From: Mesorhizobium_B sp963522145
GTDB lineage: Bacteria; Pseudomonadota; Alphaproteobacteria; Rhizobiales; Rhizobiaceae
DNA length: 64,000 nucleotides
Reading direction: 5' to 3'
NCBI GenBank assembly: GCA_963522145.1
Contig: CAUQXI010000001.1
Span: 315,082-379,081, forward strand
Part shown: positions 8,233 to 16,249 of the stretch, in pieces
Layout of the letters: the number at the start of each line of letters is the position of its first letter
Numbering within the stretch: position 1 is the first letter of the stretch
Position numbers and translations under genes: made by a program
Notes under the pieces: model-generated
Databases searched by the model: none
Seen by the model: only the letters and a program-made list of their open reading frames with translations
Told to the model about the DNA's origin: nothing

Positions 8233-8830
8233 GCTCGTCCGACAAGCTTGCCAGTTCGGCCTGGGCGCTGCGCAACATGGGATAGATGCTCAGCACCCTT
8301 CCATAGGCGTCGAGCGCCAGTTGCTTGCTGTCCCGACTTTTCAGGATCGCTGCCATGCCGGCGAGCGCGCCGAAATGACGGGGCTCGAGCGACAGCGTTT
8401 GTTCGATGTCGGCCATGGACTTGGCCCAATTGTTCATCGCGAAATGCACCGTGGCGCGGCGGTTCCACCCTTCGGCGTAATCGGGCTTGAGCACGACGAC
8501 CTGGTCGAGGAAATCAAGCGCCATGTCGAACTTCTTGGCATCGAGCGCCTGCTGCGCCCAGAGCATCATCAGGTCGACCGATGCGCTGCCCGAATGATTC
8601 CATTCGTTCCAGATGCGCGCGGCGATGCGCTCCGCCGCCTTCTCGTTGCGCTCGCGCTTAAGGTCGCTGAAAAGCCGGTCGAGCCGCGCCGCAGGCGTCT
8701 CGGGCGGCGCAAGGGGTGCCGTTGCCTCGCCGGAAGGCTTGGCTGAAGAGGCAGACAGCGCCGGCGAGGTGGTCGTCAAACCTCCGCCGAGCAGCAGAAC
8801 CGAAAAACAAACGAATGAGAGCGCCCGCAT
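8213..8830 (-). CDS. Exported TPR-repeat protein
   Basis: This 205-residue protein starts with a signal peptide (residues 1-27, ending SPALSASSA). It contains tetratricopeptide repeats, clearest at MALDFLDQVVVLKPDYAEGWNRRATVHFAMNNWAKSMADIEQTLSLEPRHFGAL. TPRs scaffold protein contacts, here in the periplasm. The ATG lies within a long hairpin and has no clear Shine-Dalgarno sequence. It precedes and overlaps the hydrolase gene. Confidence 0.8.
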   Translation of the reverse strand: MRALSFVCFSVLLLGGGLTTTSPALSASSAKPSGEATAPLAPPETPAARLDRLFSDLKRERNEKAAERIAARIWNEWNHSGSASVDLMMLWAQQALDAKKFDMALDFLDQVVVLKPDYAEGWNRRATVHFAMNNWAKSMADIEQTLSLEPRHFGALAGMAAILKSRDSKQLALDAYGRVLSIYPMLRSAQAELASLSDELAGESL

Positions 8831-8860
8831 GGAAGAGAAGCTATTCTCCCATGCGGGCGC
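8821..8860. repeat. Long inverted repeat enclosing the TPR gene start codon
   Basis: GCGCCCGCATGG (8821-8832) is an exact inverted copy of CCATGCGGGCGC (8849-8860). An inner GAGAA/TTCTC pair extends the stem to 17 base pairs with a 4-base loop. On the minus-strand transcript the ATG of the TPR gene (8828-8830) lies inside the 3' arm, so the hairpin would hide the start codon. Confidence 0.85.
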
Positions 8861-8865
8861 GTCAA

Positions 8866-8879
8866 ACTGAAATTTCAGT
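8866..8879. promoter_or_regulatory. Perfect 14-base palindrome between rpmJ and the TPR gene
   Basis: ACTGAAATTTCAGT is fully self-complementary and lies 36-49 bases upstream of the TPR start. Its size and symmetry suit a dimeric regulator. It is also immediately downstream of rpmJ. No regulator is identified. Confidence 0.4.
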
Positions 8880-8918
8880 GACAGACAGGAAGGCGCAGGC
8901 GCGCCTGACCGAAAAGGC

Positions 8919-9044
8919 TCAGCCCTGGCGCGCCTTATAGCGCGGGGCTTCCTTGTTGATGATGTAGATGCGGCCCTTGCGACGAACCAGACGGTTGGCG
9001 CGATGCCGGCCCTTGAGCGCTTTCAGCGAGTTCTTGATCTTCAT
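8919..9044 (-). CDS. rpmJ: 50S ribosomal protein L36 (zinc-free type)
   Basis: This 41-residue basic protein, MKIKNSLKALKGRHRANRLV and onward to KEAPRYKARQG, is L36 of the YkgO class, which lacks the zinc-binding Cys/His set. A longer GTG-initiated frame exists upstream, but ATG at 9042-9044 gives the exact family length. It is a structural component of the 50S subunit and stands alone, as is usual in alphaproteobacteria. Confidence 0.95.
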   Translation of the reverse strand: MKIKNSLKALKGRHRANRLVRRKGRIYIINKEAPRYKARQG

Positions 9045-9085
9045 GGTTCTGCTCGGTCGGGGGCGGGAAGGCCCATAAATCCAAA

Positions 9086-9104
9086 GCGCGCCGAAAAGGC
9101 GCGC
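9086..9104. other. Hairpin in the rpmJ leader
   Basis: GCGCGCC (9086-9092) pairs with GGCGCGC (9098-9104) around a GAAAA loop, about 45 bases upstream of rpmJ. There is no T-run. It could be a leader structure for rpmJ. Confidence 0.4.
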
Positions 9105-9242
9105 AGCAATCAGGCGGTGCATAACCGACACGGCGCCGGAGTGTCAACCAACACCAGCATGGCTTTGCGTCGCAAACGCTATGCCGCCACGAAGCGCGTC
9201 AGGCTCCTGCACCGCCCATAATGATCAAGGGGTGCCGCCTCT

Positions 9243-9530
9243 TTACGAAAGGTGCTCCGACAGCCGCTTGTTCATCTCGAACATGGAAATGGAGTCCGCC
9301 TTGAAGATCGGCCTCAGCTTGTCGTCTGCCTTGATCTGGCGGCCATCATCCGGATCCTGGAGCTTGTTGTCCTTGATGTACGTCCACATCCGGCTGACCA
9401 CCTCGCCACGCGCGATCGGGTCGGATCCGACGATCGCCGCCAGAGTCTCGGAGGGCTGGACCTTCTTGTGAACGCCATCCACTTTGCCGCCTTCGGCGGC
9501 TTTCACCTTTTCGGTCTTCTTCGCGGCCAT
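9243..9530 (-). CDS. SWIB/MDM2-domain protein
   Basis: This 95-residue protein has a lysine-rich N-terminus (AAKKTEKVKAAEGGK) and then a SWIB domain: VQPSETLAAIVGSDPIARGEVVSRMWTYIKDNKLQDP, followed by IKADDKLRPIFKADSISMFEMNKRL. SWIB domains are best known from eukaryotic chromatin remodellers. Bacterial stand-alone versions occur in many alphaproteobacteria and chlamydiae without a settled role. The basic tail suggests DNA association, by inference. Confidence 0.9.
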   Translation of the reverse strand: MAAKKTEKVKAAEGGKVDGVHKKVQPSETLAAIVGSDPIARGEVVSRMWTYIKDNKLQDPDDGRQIKADDKLRPIFKADSISMFEMNKRLSEHLS

Positions 9531-9654
9531 GTGCCTCTCCCGTGGCTTGTTTCAAGCAGTTGATCGGAACACAAATCCGCAACCGTGGCGAGCGTTCCCT
9601 GTTTCAGGGATTCGTTCTGTGGATGAATTCCGTGGAAAAGCCGGCAAAAGCCGG

Positions 9655-10734
9655 TCAAATGGGCTTGTTCGTCCCGAGATAGGTCACGTGCCCCATCTTG
9701 CGTCCCGGCCGCGCCTCGCGCTTGCCGTAGAGGTGGAGCACCGCGCCCGGCTTGCGCAGCAGGGCGGGTGCGGCGTCAACTTCATCCCCGATCAGGTTCT
9801 CCATCACGCAGTCGGAATGACGCCACGGCTGGGCGAGCGCCAGCCCCGATACCGCGCGGATATGGGCCTCGAACTGGGACATCGCGCAGGCCGCTTCCGT
9901 CCAATGGCCCGAATTATGGACCCGAGGTGCGATCTCGTTGGCGAGCAGCGCGCCGTCTTTTCCGACAAAGAACTCGACGCCGATCACGCCGACATAATCA
10001 AGCGCGTCGAGGATTTTTTCGGCCGCTTCGATCGCGGCCCGCGCGGTTTCGGGCGGGATCGCCGCGGGCACCAAGGAGCGGCGCAAAATGCCGTCGCGAT
10101 GGGTGTTCTCAGCCGGGTCGAATGCGATGGAGGTGCCGTCTCGGCCTCGGGCGGCGATCACCGAAATCTCACGTGTGAACGGCACCACGCCTTCCAGGAT
10201 GAGCGGCACGCCGCCCATTTGCGAGAAGATGTCCGAAAGCTCGTCTCCGGCGCTCAGGCGGCGCTGTCCCTTTCCGTCATAGCCCATGCGGCGTGTCTTG
10301 AGGATGCCCGCGCCGCCGAGTGCGCGAAGGGCGTTTCGGCAGTCCTCGTCACTGTCCACCGCATGGAATGGTGTGGTTGCAACCCCAAGATCGTTCAGGA
10401 AACGCTTTTCCGTTATCCGGTCCTGCGCGGCCTCCAGCGCCTCCGGCGGCGGGAACACCGGCACAAGCGCCTCGATCCGGCGAGCCGAAGCGACGGGCAC
10501 GTTTTCCCATTCATAGGTGACGACGGCGCACTCTGCGGCCAGCCGATCCAAAGCCGCCTCATCCTCGTAGGGAGCGGCGATGTGGAGATTGGCAACCTGG
10601 GCCGCGGGCGCGTGACGGTCGGGATCGAGGATCGCGACGCGAAGCCCGAGCCGGGCCGCAGCAAGCGCCAGCATGCGGCCGAGCTGGCCGCCCCCCAAGA
10701 TGCCGATCATGGTGTTGGGAGGAAGCGGCTCCAT
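9655..10734 (-). CDS. purK: 5-(carboxyamino)imidazole ribonucleotide synthase
   Basis: With ATG at 10732-10734 the protein is 359 residues. It is an ATP-grasp enzyme beginning MIGILGGGQLGRMLALAAARLG, with VVTYEWENVP, LKTRRMGYDGKGQ (ATP-binding lid) and EIAPRVHNSGHWT. It makes N5-CAIR from AIR, bicarbonate and ATP in purine synthesis. It follows purE by 8 bases in one operon. Confidence 0.96.
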   Translation of the reverse strand: MEPLPPNTMIGILGGGQLGRMLALAAARLGLRVAILDPDRHAPAAQVANLHIAAPYEDEAALDRLAAECAVVTYEWENVPVASARRIEALVPVFPPPEALEAAQDRITEKRFLNDLGVATTPFHAVDSDEDCRNALRALGGAGILKTRRMGYDGKGQRRLSAGDELSDIFSQMGGVPLILEGVVPFTREISVIAARGRDGTSIAFDPAENTHRDGILRRSLVPAAIPPETARAAIEAAEKILDALDYVGVIGVEFFVGKDGALLANEIAPRVHNSGHWTEAACAMSQFEAHIRAVSGLALAQPWRHSDCVMENLIGDEVDAAPALLRKPGAVLHLYGKREARPGRKMGHVTYLGTNKPI

Positions 10735-10742
10735 CGGCACCA

Positions 10743-11237
10743 CTAGCGGTCCACCGGCGTTTCCGCCACCGAAGCGCTTTGTCGCGCCCGCCACTCGTCG
10801 AGCCGATCCGCCAGCTCATGATCCGAAAGCGCGAGGACTGCCGCAGCCAGAAGGGCTGCGTTGGCCGCGCCCGCCTTGCCGATGGCAAGCGTTCCCACCG
10901 GGATGCCCGCCGGCATCTGGACGATGGAAAGCAGCGAATCCTGGCCCTTCAACGCATGGCTTTCTACGGGCACGCCGAAGACGGGAAGAGGCGTCAGCGC
11001 GGCCACCATGCCGGGCAGGTGGGCCGCGCCGCCCGCGCCTGCGATCACGACCTTGAACCCTGCCTCTCGCGCGCCGCGTGCGAAGTCGAACATGCGCTCC
11101 GGCGTGCGGTGGGCGGAAACCACGCGCGCCTCATGGGGGATGTCGAGCGCGGTCAGCGTGTCCGCTGCGTGACGCATGGTTTCCCAGTCGGAGCGGCTGC
11201 CCATGATCACCGCCACGAGCGGACGCGGTTCTTCCAT
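10743..11237 (-). CDS. purE: N5-CAIR mutase (class I PurE)
   Basis: This 164-residue protein carries VAVIMGSRSDWETM, VVSAHRTPERMFDFA (substrate His), VIAGAGGAAHLPGMVAALT and GVPVESHALKGQDSLLSIVQMP, all diagnostic of class I PurE. It moves the carboxylate of N5-CAIR to give CAIR, the step after PurK. purE-purK is the common operon order. Confidence 0.97.
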   Translation of the reverse strand: MEEPRPLVAVIMGSRSDWETMRHAADTLTALDIPHEARVVSAHRTPERMFDFARGAREAGFKVVIAGAGGAAHLPGMVAALTPLPVFGVPVESHALKGQDSLLSIVQMPAGIPVGTLAIGKAGAANAALLAAAVLALSDHELADRLDEWRARQSASVAETPVDR

Positions 11238-11269
11238 CTCTTGATCTCTTTAAAGCGCCGGCCGGCTGT

Positions 11270-11473
11270 TCAGGCGATGATGTCAGGAATGATGCGGTCT
11301 TCGAGGCTTTGGAGCCTGTCTTTCAGCGTCAGCTTCTTCTTTTTCATGCGCTGGATCTGCAGGGGATCGCAGCCCATGGCCATCATCGCGTTGATCGCCG
11401 CGTCGAAGTCGGCATGCTCCTGCTTCAGCCTGGCATAATCGAGGCGTATCTCGGCCTTTTCCTGATCCGGCAT
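11270..11473 (-). CDS. DUF465/YdcH-family protein
   Basis: With ATG at 11471-11473 this is a 67-residue helical protein (LDYARLKQEHADFDAAINAMM, then IQRMKKKKLTLKDRLQSLED), the DUF465 coiled-coil hairpin. The frame stays open further upstream, but that extension is low-quality. Function is unknown. It lies 32 bases downstream of purE start-side sequence and faces away from a second DUF465 gene at 11731. Confidence 0.82.
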   Translation of the reverse strand: MPDQEKAEIRLDYARLKQEHADFDAAINAMMAMGCDPLQIQRMKKKKLTLKDRLQSLEDRIIPDIIA

Positions 11474-11730
11474 GTGGGGGAAGACTGCTCGTACTGAGGG
11501 GCGCGAAAACGCGCGCCGATTGCGGAAAGTTTCTGAAAAATCGACCCAAGAAGTTGGGCGAAATTCGCATACCATGTTTCCCCTCGCGTGAAAATCACCA
11601 GCCCTTTCGTTCGACAAGGGAAAGCTTCGATGGCAAACTGATTTTTGTTGTGGTCGCGGGATACGGGGTCGGGCACTGGTGGCGTTTCTGCGATGCGCAG
11701 CGACCGAGGAAACCTGAAAGGGAGCACCGA

Positions 11731-11910
11731 ATGTCTCTTGCCAACCATCTTGAAGAGCTGAAGCGCAAGCATGGCGACATCGAGCGCAGGATCGACGAAG
11801 CAGCGCAGCATCCGTCGGTCGACGACGTCGAGATCGCACAGTTGAAGCGGCGCAAGCTCGCCCTCAAGGACGAGATGGAGAAGCTGCGCGGCGAGCCGAC
11901 CACCCACTGA
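11731..11910 (+). CDS. DUF465/YdcH-family protein
   Basis: This 59-residue protein (MSLANHLEELKRKHGDIERRI, then VEIAQLKRRKLALKDEMEKL) starts at ATG 11731 behind AAAGGGAG. It is a short coiled-coil hairpin of the DUF465 type with the KLxLKDE motif. It is divergent from the other DUF465 gene across 257 bases with no further recognisable gene. Function is unknown. Confidence 0.82.
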   Translation: MSLANHLEELKRKHGDIERRIDEAAQHPSVDDVEIAQLKRRKLALKDEMEKLRGEPTTH

Positions 11911-11930
11911 GACGGGCTCGCGCGTTGCGT

Positions 11931-12013
11931 CGCGGCGGTTGATCGCAACCGCCGCGTGGAAGAGAAACGTTTGAATAAGACTGGATGCGGCGCGAGAACG
12001 AGTTTCTCGCGCC
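11931..12013. terminator. Two consecutive strong hairpins between convergent genes
   Basis: Stem one is CGCGGCGGTT (11931-11940) with AACCGCCGCG (11947-11956). Stem two is GGCGCGAGAA (11989-11998) with TTCTCGCGCC (12004-12013), followed by GTTCTTGTTT. They lie between the plus-strand DUF465 gene and the minus-strand MFS gene. The second looks like an intrinsic terminator for the DUF465 transcript. Confidence 0.7.
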
Positions 12014-12024
12014 GTTCTTGTTTG

Positions 12025-13323
12025 TCAGGCGGCCTTGGGCGTGTCCCGCCGGTCCCCGCCGGGCCCGTCCTCGCCGGGAGCTTCCTCCTCCGCCGGGCCG
12101 CGCGGGTCGAGCTTGAGCGCCTCGGGGGTCAGCGAGCGGTCGGAAGGCAGCGTTTGAAACGCCTCGCGGCCCGCCACCGGGACCGGAGCGCGGCGCCGGA
12201 TGCGCAGCACGGTGTAAAGCGCCAGCGCCGCATGGGCGAAGGCCGTGGCGAGGAACAGGCCTTCGGGCCGCATCCGGTCCATCAGCGCCGCACCGATCAA
12301 CGGGCCCACCATCGTGCCAAAGCCGTAAAGCAGCAGCAGCCCGCTCGACACTTTCATGAAGTCCTGTGCCGAAGCATGGTCGTTCGCATGCGCCACGGCG
12401 AGCGAGTAGAGCGTGTAGGCGAGCGCGCCATAGCCCGCCGTCAGCACCAGCACGAGCAGGCCGGAGCGCGGCTCGGTGAAGAAGATCACCAGCGCGACGA
12501 TGCACGCGATCAGCCCGGCGCCCGCCAGCACGAAGCGACGGTCAGTGCGATCGGACACGCGGCCGACGGGAAGCTGCATCACCGCGCCCGCCACCACGAC
12601 AAGGCTCATCATCACGGCGATCTCGGCCGTCGAGATACCGACCCGCGCGCCGTAAACGGCTCCGAGTGTGCCCCAAGCACCATTCGCGATGCCGATCAGG
12701 AAGCAGGCGACGAGGGAAACGGGCGAGTTGCGATAAAGGCCCTTCAGATCGAGCCGCACATCCTGTAGCGGCTTCGGGGTTGCCGCGGTGGAAACGGCGG
12801 TGGGGATAAGCGAGAAGCAGAACAGGATGCCCGCCACCATGAAGAGCGAGGCCGAGCGCACATCGCCCGCCGCCACCACCATCTGCCCCGCCATGATCGA
12901 GGCATAGGTGACCATCATGTAGAGGCCGAACACCGTGCCGCGATTTTCGTTGGTGGCGCGCTCGTTGAGCCAGCTTTCGATCACCATGAAGGAGCCCGCC
13001 ATGGCGAAGCCCGTGCAGGCCCGCAGCAGGATCCAGACATGCTGCTCGATGATCAGGCCGCTTAGGAGCGCGACGATCGCCGCGCCCGAGCAGAATGCGC
13101 CGAATGCCCGCACATGGCCGACGGAGCGAACCAGCCGGGGCGCGAGAAAGCAGCCGGCCACGAAGCCGCCGGCCCAGGCCGTGCCGAACAGGCCGAGCGC
13201 GGTCGTGGAGAAGCCTTCCGCCTGACCTCGCAACGGCAAAAGCAGGCCGTGCAGGCCGGACGCGGCGAGCAGAAAGGCCGTGCCGCGCAGCAGGGACAGG
13301 ATCGGCCGATAGGAAGCGAACAT
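12025..13323 (-). CDS. MFS transporter (YcaD-like)
   Basis: The protein is about 432 residues from ATG at 13321-13323 and has 12 hydrophobic segments. It carries TAWAGGFVAGCFLAPRLVRSVGHVRAF (loop 2-3 motif), GSFMVIESWLNERATNENRGTVFGLYM, which is typical of the YcaD/YfkF branch, and GRVSDRTDRR in the central loop. It is an inner-membrane secondary transporter of unknown substrate. About 50 C-terminal residues are acidic, Pro/Gly-rich and cytoplasmic. Confidence 0.85.
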   Translation of the reverse strand: MFASYRPILSLLRGTAFLLAASGLHGLLLPLRGQAEGFSTTALGLFGTAWAGGFVAGCFLAPRLVRSVGHVRAFGAFCSGAAIVALLSGLIIEQHVWILLRACTGFAMAGSFMVIESWLNERATNENRGTVFGLYMMVTYASIMAGQMVVAAGDVRSASLFMVAGILFCFSLIPTAVSTAATPKPLQDVRLDLKGLYRNSPVSLVACFLIGIANGAWGTLGAVYGARVGISTAEIAVMMSLVVVAGAVMQLPVGRVSDRTDRRFVLAGAGLIACIVALVIFFTEPRSGLLVLVLTAGYGALAYTLYSLAVAHANDHASAQDFMKVSSGLLLLYGFGTMVGPLIGAALMDRMRPEGLFLATAFAHAALALYTVLRIRRRAPVPVAGREAFQTLPSDRSLTPEALKLDPRGPAEEEAPGEDGPGGDRRDTPKAA

Positions 13324-13425
13324 GGTCGGGCTGTTCCCCAAGCAACAGAATCAGCGGGGGTCTTGGCTCCACCATAAGGGCCTCAACATGACGGCAGCCC
13401 CACGGATGCGACATGGAGGGACGGC

Positions 13426-13620
13426 CTATCCGCGCCGGAACAGCGCGTCGGCGGCCGATCGCGTGTTCTCCTTGGCTTCGAGTTCGCCGCGGATACGAGC
13501 GATCTCGGCTTCGAGCTCTTCGATCCTGTGCCCGAGTTCTTCCACGCTCAGAGCGGACAGTTCCTGCCCGATCTCATGCACCCTGCGCTTCTTCGGCGCC
13601 TCATCCTCGTTTATAGCCAT
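13426..13620 (-). CDS. DUF1192 small coiled-coil protein
   Basis: This 64-residue protein starts MAINEDEAPKKRRVHEIGQ and continues LSVEELGHRIEELEAEIARIRGELEAKENTRSAADALF, the DUF1192 pattern: one amphipathic coil plus an ADALF tail. ATG is at 13618-13620. Function is unknown. It is divergent from the quinone oxidoreductase gene, and the pairing may reflect a shared promoter region. Confidence 0.85.
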   Translation of the reverse strand: MAINEDEAPKKRRVHEIGQELSALSVEELGHRIEELEAEIARIRGELEAKENTRSAADALFRRG

Positions 13621-13710
13621 GACCCGTCCTTCCGCATGATCCATCCGCCGCTGGGTTCTAAACTGGCAGCGGGCGGCCGGCCGGCAACCGTTTTCCTTGA
13701 AGGCGTTCCT

Positions 13711-14721
13711 ATGTCCTCATCCTCTTCCATCCCCTCGACCATGCGAGCGGTTGCGATCAGCGCGCCGGGCGGACCGGAGGTGCTCGTCGAGGGCGAGCAC
13801 GAAACGCCCCGGCCCGGCCCGGGCGAAATCCTGATCCGGGTGCGGGCTGCGGGCGTCAACCGTCCGGACGTGCTCCAGCGCAAGGGTGCCTATCCGCCGC
13901 CGCCCGGCGCTTCGCCGCTGCCGGGGCTGGAGGTCGCCGGCGAGGTCGCGGCGCTGGGCGAGGGAAGCGGCCGCTGGAAGGTGGGCGATGCGGTCTGCGC
14001 GCTGACCAATGGTGGCGGTTACGCGGAATATGTCACGGTGCATGGCACCAACGCGCTGCCGGTGCCGGAAGGCTTCTCCATGCGCGAGGCGGCTGCGCTG
14101 CCCGAGACGTTCTTCACCGTGTGGCATAATGTGTTCGAGCGCGGCGCGCTCCGCCCCGGTGAGACACTGCTTGTCCATGGCGGCTCGTCGGGCATCGGCA
14201 CGACCGCGATCCAGCTTGCCACAGCACTCGGCTCGCGCGTGATCGCAACCGCCGGCTCGCCGGAGAAATGCGCCGCCTGTGAGGACCTTGGCGCGGCGCG
14301 CGCGGTCAACTACCGGACGGAAGACTTCGTGGCCGTTGCGAAAGAGGTCACAGCCGGCAAGGGCGTCGATATGATCCTCGACATGGTGGGCGGCGACTAT
14401 CTCGCGCGGAACATCCATGCGGCGGCGCCCGATGGCCGCATCGTTTTGATCGCCACCCAGGGCGGCGCCGAAGCAGCGGCAGACCTTGGGCGGCTGATGG
14501 TCAAGCGTCTGACGCTGACAGGCTCCACTCTGCGGCCGCGATCGGTCGAATTCAAGGGCGAGATCGCCGAGGCGCTGGAGGCGCGTGTCTGGCCGCTGCT
14601 GGCAGCGCGCCGCATCGCGCCTGTGATGGATCGGCAGTTTCCGCTTCGCGAGGCTGCGGAAGCGCACCGGCGGATGGAGGAGGGCAGCCATATCGGCAAG
14701 ATCGTGCTCGACGTGGCGTAG
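13711..14721 (+). CDS. NAD(P)H-quinone oxidoreductase (zeta-crystallin/PIG3 type)
   Basis: ATG 13711 lies 7 bases after GAAGG and gives 336 residues. The protein is a zinc-free medium-chain dehydrogenase: VRAAGVNRPDVLQRKGAYPPPPGAS, LPGLEVAGEV, AALPETFFTVWHNVF, and the Rossmann motif HGGSSGIGTTAIQLA (about 158-172). PIG3-type members reduce quinones with NADPH. An open extension into the divergent DUF1192 gene is rejected as the start. Confidence 0.9.
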   Translation: MSSSSSIPSTMRAVAISAPGGPEVLVEGEHETPRPGPGEILIRVRAAGVNRPDVLQRKGAYPPPPGASPLPGLEVAGEVAALGEGSGRWKVGDAVCALTNGGGYAEYVTVHGTNALPVPEGFSMREAAALPETFFTVWHNVFERGALRPGETLLVHGGSSGIGTTAIQLATALGSRVIATAGSPEKCAACEDLGAARAVNYRTEDFVAVAKEVTAGKGVDMILDMVGGDYLARNIHAAAPDGRIVLIATQGGAEAAADLGRLMVKRLTLTGSTLRPRSVEFKGEIAEALEARVWPLLAARRIAPVMDRQFPLREAAEAHRRMEEGSHIGKIVLDVA

Positions 14722-14769
14722 CCGCTCTGCGCACTTCCTCTTCGCGACGATCACAAACGAGCCCGTTCG

Positions 14770-15108
14770 ATGCTGCCTTATCTGCTGCCCATCCTCATGC
14801 TGGTCGCGTCCAACGTCTTCATGACCTTCGCCTGGTACGGGCATCTCAAATTTCCGCTCGCGCCGCTGTAGGTCGTGGTTCTGCTTTCCTGGGCGATCGC
14901 TTTCTTTGAATACTGGCTGGCCGTTCCCGCCAATCGCATCGGCCATGCGGTGTATTCCGCCGCGCAGCTCAAGACGATGCAGGAGGTCATCACGTTGCTT
15001 GTCTTCGCGGGCTTTTCCGTCCTGTTCCTCAAGGAGCCGCTCGGCTGGAACCACCTTGCCGGCTTCGCGATGATCGCTGGCGGCGCAGCCCTGATCTTCA
15101 AGTGGTAA
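14770..15108 (+). pseudogene. DUF486 small multidrug-resistance-like membrane protein, interrupted by TAG
   Basis: The frame from ATG 14770 reads MLPYLLPILMLVASNVFMTF, then AWYGHLKFPLAPL, a TAG at 14869-14871, and continues in the same frame with VVVLLSWAIAFFEYWLAVPANRIGHAVYSA to a normal stop at 15108. The two halves together make a complete 112-residue DUF486 protein with four membrane segments. The stop falls where relatives have Trp or a hydrophobic residue, so one G-to-A change (TGG to TAG) would explain it. It may be a recent nonsense mutation, a sequencing error, or suppressed. Confidence 0.85.
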
Positions 15109-15271
15109 GGCCGGCTCGCTCCGACCTGTGACGGGACGCGCGGATTCCCGTTGAACGGATGGCGGCTTGCCGCTATATGAGCCGTACTTTCCCTTAAATT
15201 GGTGGTTTCATCCAAGCCACCGCCCGCGGCCCGGAGATGGGCTCGGGCGAATGAGGAGGCTTTCCCTTTCC

Positions 15272-15973
15272 ATGGCCAACACGCTCCTGATGCCCAAGGC
15301 GACTGCCGTCTGGCTGGTCGACAACACCGCGCTTTCCTTTGACCAGATCGCATTCTTCTGCGGATTGCACCCGCTCGAGGTGAAGGCGATCGCGGACGGC
15401 GAATCGGCGCAGGGCATCAAGGGCATGGACCCGATCATGACCGGCCAGCTTTCCCGCGAGGAGATCGCCCGCGGCGAGGGCGACAACAGTTACCGGCTCA
15501 AGCTTCAGAACCCGAAGGTCCGCGTGCCCGAGTCCAAGCGCAAGGGACCGCGCTACACGCCGCTGTCCAAGCGCCAAGATCGGCCGAACGCGATCCTCTG
15601 GCTGGTCAAGAACCATCCCGAGCTCAAGGATGCGGCGATCTCGCGGCTGGTGGGAACCACCAAGGCCACCATCGACCAGATCCGCGAGCGCAAGCACTGG
15701 AACATGGGCAACCTCGCAGCCATGGATCCGGTCGCGCTCGGCCTTTGCTCGCAGATCGATCTCGATCTCGAAGTCGGTCGTGCCTCGACCGCGCGCGGCT
15801 CGCAGCCGGCACCCGCCACCGGCGATACGCTGCTGCCTGCTGCCCTGACCGAGCGTCTGTCGCCCGAACCCCGCGAGCGCGACGAGGACAAGGAGCTTTC
15901 GGCCGAAAGCGTGTTCGCCAAGCTTTCGGCACTGAAGCGCCCGGACTCCGACAATCAGGCGGACGAGGAGTAA
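15272..15973 (+). CDS. trcR: Cell-cycle regulator TrcR (DUF1013)
   Basis: ATG 15272 is chosen as in relatives, giving 233 residues: MANTLLMPKATAVWLVDNTA, then LSFDQIAFFCGLHPLEVKAIADGE. A second helix-turn-helix-like block follows at NAILWLVKNHPELKDAAISRLVGTTKATIDQIRERKHWN. This tandem arrangement defines DUF1013, now named TrcR, a conserved alphaproteobacterial transcriptional regulator linked to the cell cycle. The C-terminal 60 residues are less conserved. An in-frame ATG at 15251 is a possible alternative. Confidence 0.85.
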   Translation: MANTLLMPKATAVWLVDNTALSFDQIAFFCGLHPLEVKAIADGESAQGIKGMDPIMTGQLSREEIARGEGDNSYRLKLQNPKVRVPESKRKGPRYTPLSKRQDRPNAILWLVKNHPELKDAAISRLVGTTKATIDQIRERKHWNMGNLAAMDPVALGLCSQIDLDLEVGRASTARGSQPAPATGDTLLPAALTERLSPEPRERDEDKELSAESVFAKLSALKRPDSDNQADEE

Positions 15974-16039
15974 TCAACGGTCTGCCTTCCGGCTTCGCCG
16001 TGTTGCGCGGATAGCTGGTGACGGGCGAGGAAGGAAACG

Positions 16040-16216
16040 ATGACCAAGGCCGTTTCCGTTCTCGCCATTCTGCTGATGGCTATCCAGATCATCAAGCCGC
16101 TTGGCCTTCCGGGCCTCACCCGGCGCGGGGATTTCTGGAAGCTCGCTTTGTTCGCGTTCGGAGCCCTGATTCTGACGATCGGCTTGCGCGAGGGCTGGGA
16201 GGCGCTGGCCTCCTGA
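16040..16216 (+). CDS. 58-residue conserved-type small membrane protein
   Basis: ATG 16040 follows GAGGAAGGAAACG. The protein is MTKAVSVLAILLMAIQIIKP, then LGLPGLTRRGDFWKLALFAF, ending LREGWEALAS. Two hydrophobic helices (about 4-18 and 34-48) flank a basic loop. No shadowing gene explains the frame, the ribosome-binding site is good, and it sits 66 bases after trcR on the same strand. Function is unknown. Confidence 0.6.
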   Translation: MTKAVSVLAILLMAIQIIKPLGLPGLTRRGDFWKLALFAFGALILTIGLREGWEALAS

Positions 16217-16249
16217 GGCGCTCATTGTTGTTGCCCGGAAACGCTTCCG

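Noticed and set aside
12542..13414. 290-codon minus-strand frame inside the MFS gene
   Set aside because: Alternate-frame shadow of the 12-helix transporter read in its proper frame on the same strand.
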